Made by a program: the position numbers and the translations under genes
Source: Chloroflexota bacterium
Lineage (GTDB): Bacteria; Chloroflexota; Limnocylindria; Limnocylindrales; CSP1-4
Direction: 5' to 3'
DNA length: 11,017 nucleotides
NCBI GenBank assembly: GCA_021790375.1
Contig: JAJYEB010000032.1
Location: forward strand, 1-11,017
In this document: piece after piece, positions 9,882 to 11,017 of the stretch
How positions within the stretch are numbered: the first letter of the stretch is position 1
Layout: each line of letters starts with the position of its first letter
Notes under the pieces: generated by a model
Told to the model about the DNA's origin: nothing
The model's database searches: none
The model's input: only the letters and a program-made list of their open reading frames with translations

Positions 9882-10472
9882 ATGGTCGTCATCATCTCGG
9901 GGCCCTCGGGGGTGGGGAAGGACACCATCATCGAGGCGCTGCGGGCCCATCACGACCGTCCCGACTACGACTTCATCGTGACATGTACCACGCGGGTGCC
10001 GCGTGCGGGCGAGACCGACGGCATCCATTACCACTTCATCTCCGACGCGGAGTTCCTGGCGCTGCGCGCCGCCGGCGAGCTCCTGGAGGCGAACCAGGTC
10101 CACGGCGCCCACTGGTACGGGACCCCGCGGCAGGCGGTCTGCCGTGCGCTCGAACGAGGGCACCACGCGATCCTCAAGATCGACGTCCAGGGGGCGCAGG
10201 TGGTCAAGAAGCGCGTCCCGGACGCCCTGCTGATCTTCCTGGTGCCGCCCTCCCTCGAGACGCTCTTCAGCCGGTTGCGTTCCCGCGCGACCGAGACGGC
10301 CGACCAGTTGGAAGTCCGCCAGCGCGATGCGGCGATCGAGCTGGCGAGGCAGGGCGACTACGATCACGTCGTGGTCAACGAGACCGGGGAGGTCGAGCGG
10401 ACCGCGCGCCGGGTCGCCGAGATCATCGAGGAGGAGCGAGCGCGCCACCCGGCCCGGCGCGTCGAGCTCTGA
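9882..10472 (+). CDS. gmk: Guanylate kinase
   Basis: The 196-residue cytosolic enzyme phosphorylates GMP to GDP with ATP, feeding GTP, dGTP and (p)ppGpp pools. Visible motifs are the P-loop GPSGVGKDT (7-15), the GMP-binding region TTRVPRAGETDGIHYHF (36-52), LLEANQVHGAHWYGTP (67-82), ILKIDVQGA (97-105) and IFLVPPS (118-124), ending with YDHVVVNET. The length is normal for the family. After the P-loop lysine the residue is Asp (GKD), where many orthologues have Ser or Gly; I recall the same form in other Chloroflexota. I chose the ATG at 9882, 26 bases after the rluD stop, because the protein then begins right before the conserved strand. A GTG at 9852 overlapping that stop as GTGA would add ten residues and is a real alternative. 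Neither start has a strong Shine-Dalgarno sequence, so coupling to rluD translation is likely. Confidence 0.94.
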   Translation: MVVIISGPSGVGKDTIIEALRAHHDRPDYDFIVTCTTRVPRAGETDGIHYHFISDAEFLALRAAGELLEANQVHGAHWYGTPRQAVCRALERGHHAILKIDVQGAQVVKKRVPDALLIFLVPPSLETLFSRLRSRATETADQLEVRQRDAAIELARQGDYDHVVVNETGEVERTARRVAEIIEEERARHPARRVEL

Positions 10473-10496
10473 GACGTGGACGGCGGACCACCCCGC

Positions 10497-11017
10497 ATGG
10501 GGCCCCCGGGCGGCGCGCGGCGGGGCGCTCACCCGGGCGTGGAACGCTTCGTCGAGGTCGCCGTGGACGTCGCCGGGGGAGCCGGCGACCGGGCGTACAC
10601 CTACCGGCTCCCTCCCTCGCTCGGGGACCTGGGCCCGGGCGAGGCCGTGCTGGTGGAGTTCGGGCGGCGGCAGGCGCTGGCGGTGATCCTCGGCGAGGCG
10701 GAGCCTCCGGAGGGCGTCGCCGCGAAGCCGGTCGCGGCGCGTGTGCGCTCCGACGGGCCGTTGCTGCCGCCGCTGCAGGTCGCCCTGGTCCGGTCGGTCG
10801 CGCGGCACTACCTGGCGCCGCTGGCGCTCGTGGTGCGTGCCGCGCTGCCGCCGGGAATGCTGGAGCGGCTCGAGTTGGTCGCGCTGGCGGGCGACGGGGC
10901 GGCAGCGGGCTCTCGTCCGGGAGCCCCCCTGCCGCCGATCCCCGGCTCGCATCCGGAGGCCGCGGCGCCGCCGGGCCCCGCCGCGCCGCCGGGCCCCGCC
11001 GCGCCGCCGGGCCCCGC
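10497..11017 (+). CDS. priA: Primosomal protein N' (PriA), N-terminal part, cut by the window end
   Basis: The reading frame stays open to the right edge (173 complete codons from the ATG). It matches the N-terminal 3'-end DNA-binding domain of PriA, the helicase that reloads the replisome at stalled forks: VEVAVDVAG, then YTYRLPPSLGDLGPGEAVLVEFGRR, and later SVARHYLAPLALVVRAALPPGM. The helicase domain would lie beyond the window. Possible starts in frame are GTG 10476, ATG 10497 and GTG 10539; the conserved region begins at the last of these. After the 3'-binding domain the protein enters a Pro/Gly/Ala-rich linker with AAPPGP repeats, where the sequence ends. The position after gmk fits the common gmk-to-priA gene order, although rpoZ and coaBC, which often sit between them, are absent. 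It has no in-window stop, so completeness cannot be judged. Confidence 0.85.
   Translation, partial: MGPPGGARRGAHPGVERFVEVAVDVAGGAGDRAYTYRLPPSLGDLGPGEAVLVEFGRRQALAVILGEAEPPEGVAAKPVAARVRSDGPLLPPLQVALVRSVARHYLAPLALVVRAALPPGMLERLELVALAGDGAAAGSRPGAPLPPIPGSHPEAAAPPGPAAPPGPAAPPGP
10962..11015 (+). repeat. 18-bp tandem repeat (AAPPGP) in priA at the window edge
   Basis: Three head-to-tail copies of an 18-base unit (GCCGCGCCGCCGGGCCCC, the first copy with one change at its third base) occupy 10962-10979, 10980-10997 and 10998-11015. The sequence stops two bases into what would be a fourth. Each copy encodes Ala-Ala-Pro-Pro-Gly-Pro in the priA frame. The true copy number is unknown, because the array reaches the end of the sequence. 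Confidence 0.92.

Noticed and set aside
10962..11015. CRISPR-like array at the right edge.
   Set aside because: The units are head to tail with no spacers, 18 bp long and in frame with priA, so this is a coding tandem repeat.

Overview
This window is a very GC-rich (roughly 70% by eye) bacterial chromosome segment densely packed with housekeeping genes. It has no mobile elements, RNA genes or CRISPR arrays that I can see. The codon bias, the divergent form of isoleucyl-tRNA synthetase, the GKDT-type guanylate kinase P-loop and the uncharacterised membrane glycosyltransferase all resemble what I remember of Chloroflexota, possibly the Candidatus Limnocylindria/Ellin6529 group. That placement is from memory of the families and no search was made.

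Layout: (1) A rightward pair at 77-2747: a branched-chain amino-acid aminotransferase (ilvE), then a membrane GT2 glycosyltransferase starting only a few bases after it. (2) A leftward gene at 4538-2757 encodes a LytR-CpsA-Psr (LCP) cell-wall ligase with a multi-pass N-terminus. It meets the glycosyltransferase tail to tail across 9 bases. (3) A short divergent promoter region lies between 4539 and 4699. (4) A tight rightward operon runs from 4700 to the right edge: isoleucyl-tRNA synthetase (ileS), prolipoprotein signal peptidase (lspA), RluD-type pseudouridine synthase, guanylate kinase (gmk) and the start of primosomal helicase PriA, which is cut by the window end. Gene junctions in this operon are an ATGA overlap, direct abutment, and gaps of 26 and about 24 bases.

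The genes join general cell growth (isoleucine supply and charging, ribosome modification, GMP phosphorylation, replication restart, lipoprotein maturation) with envelope building (glycosyltransferase and LCP ligase). I found no undescribed multi-gene system. The most notable signal is regulatory: all three transcription-unit starts carry the same GGTATNNT -10 element placed 6-9 bases before the start codon, with no Shine-Dalgarno sequence. This points to leaderless mRNAs. It moves the LCP start to a GTG and leaves no room for a T-box leader before ileS. Other points of interest are the divergent signature motifs of the IleRS, 18-bp in-frame tandem repeats in both lspA and priA, and the four hydrophobic segments before the LCP domain.
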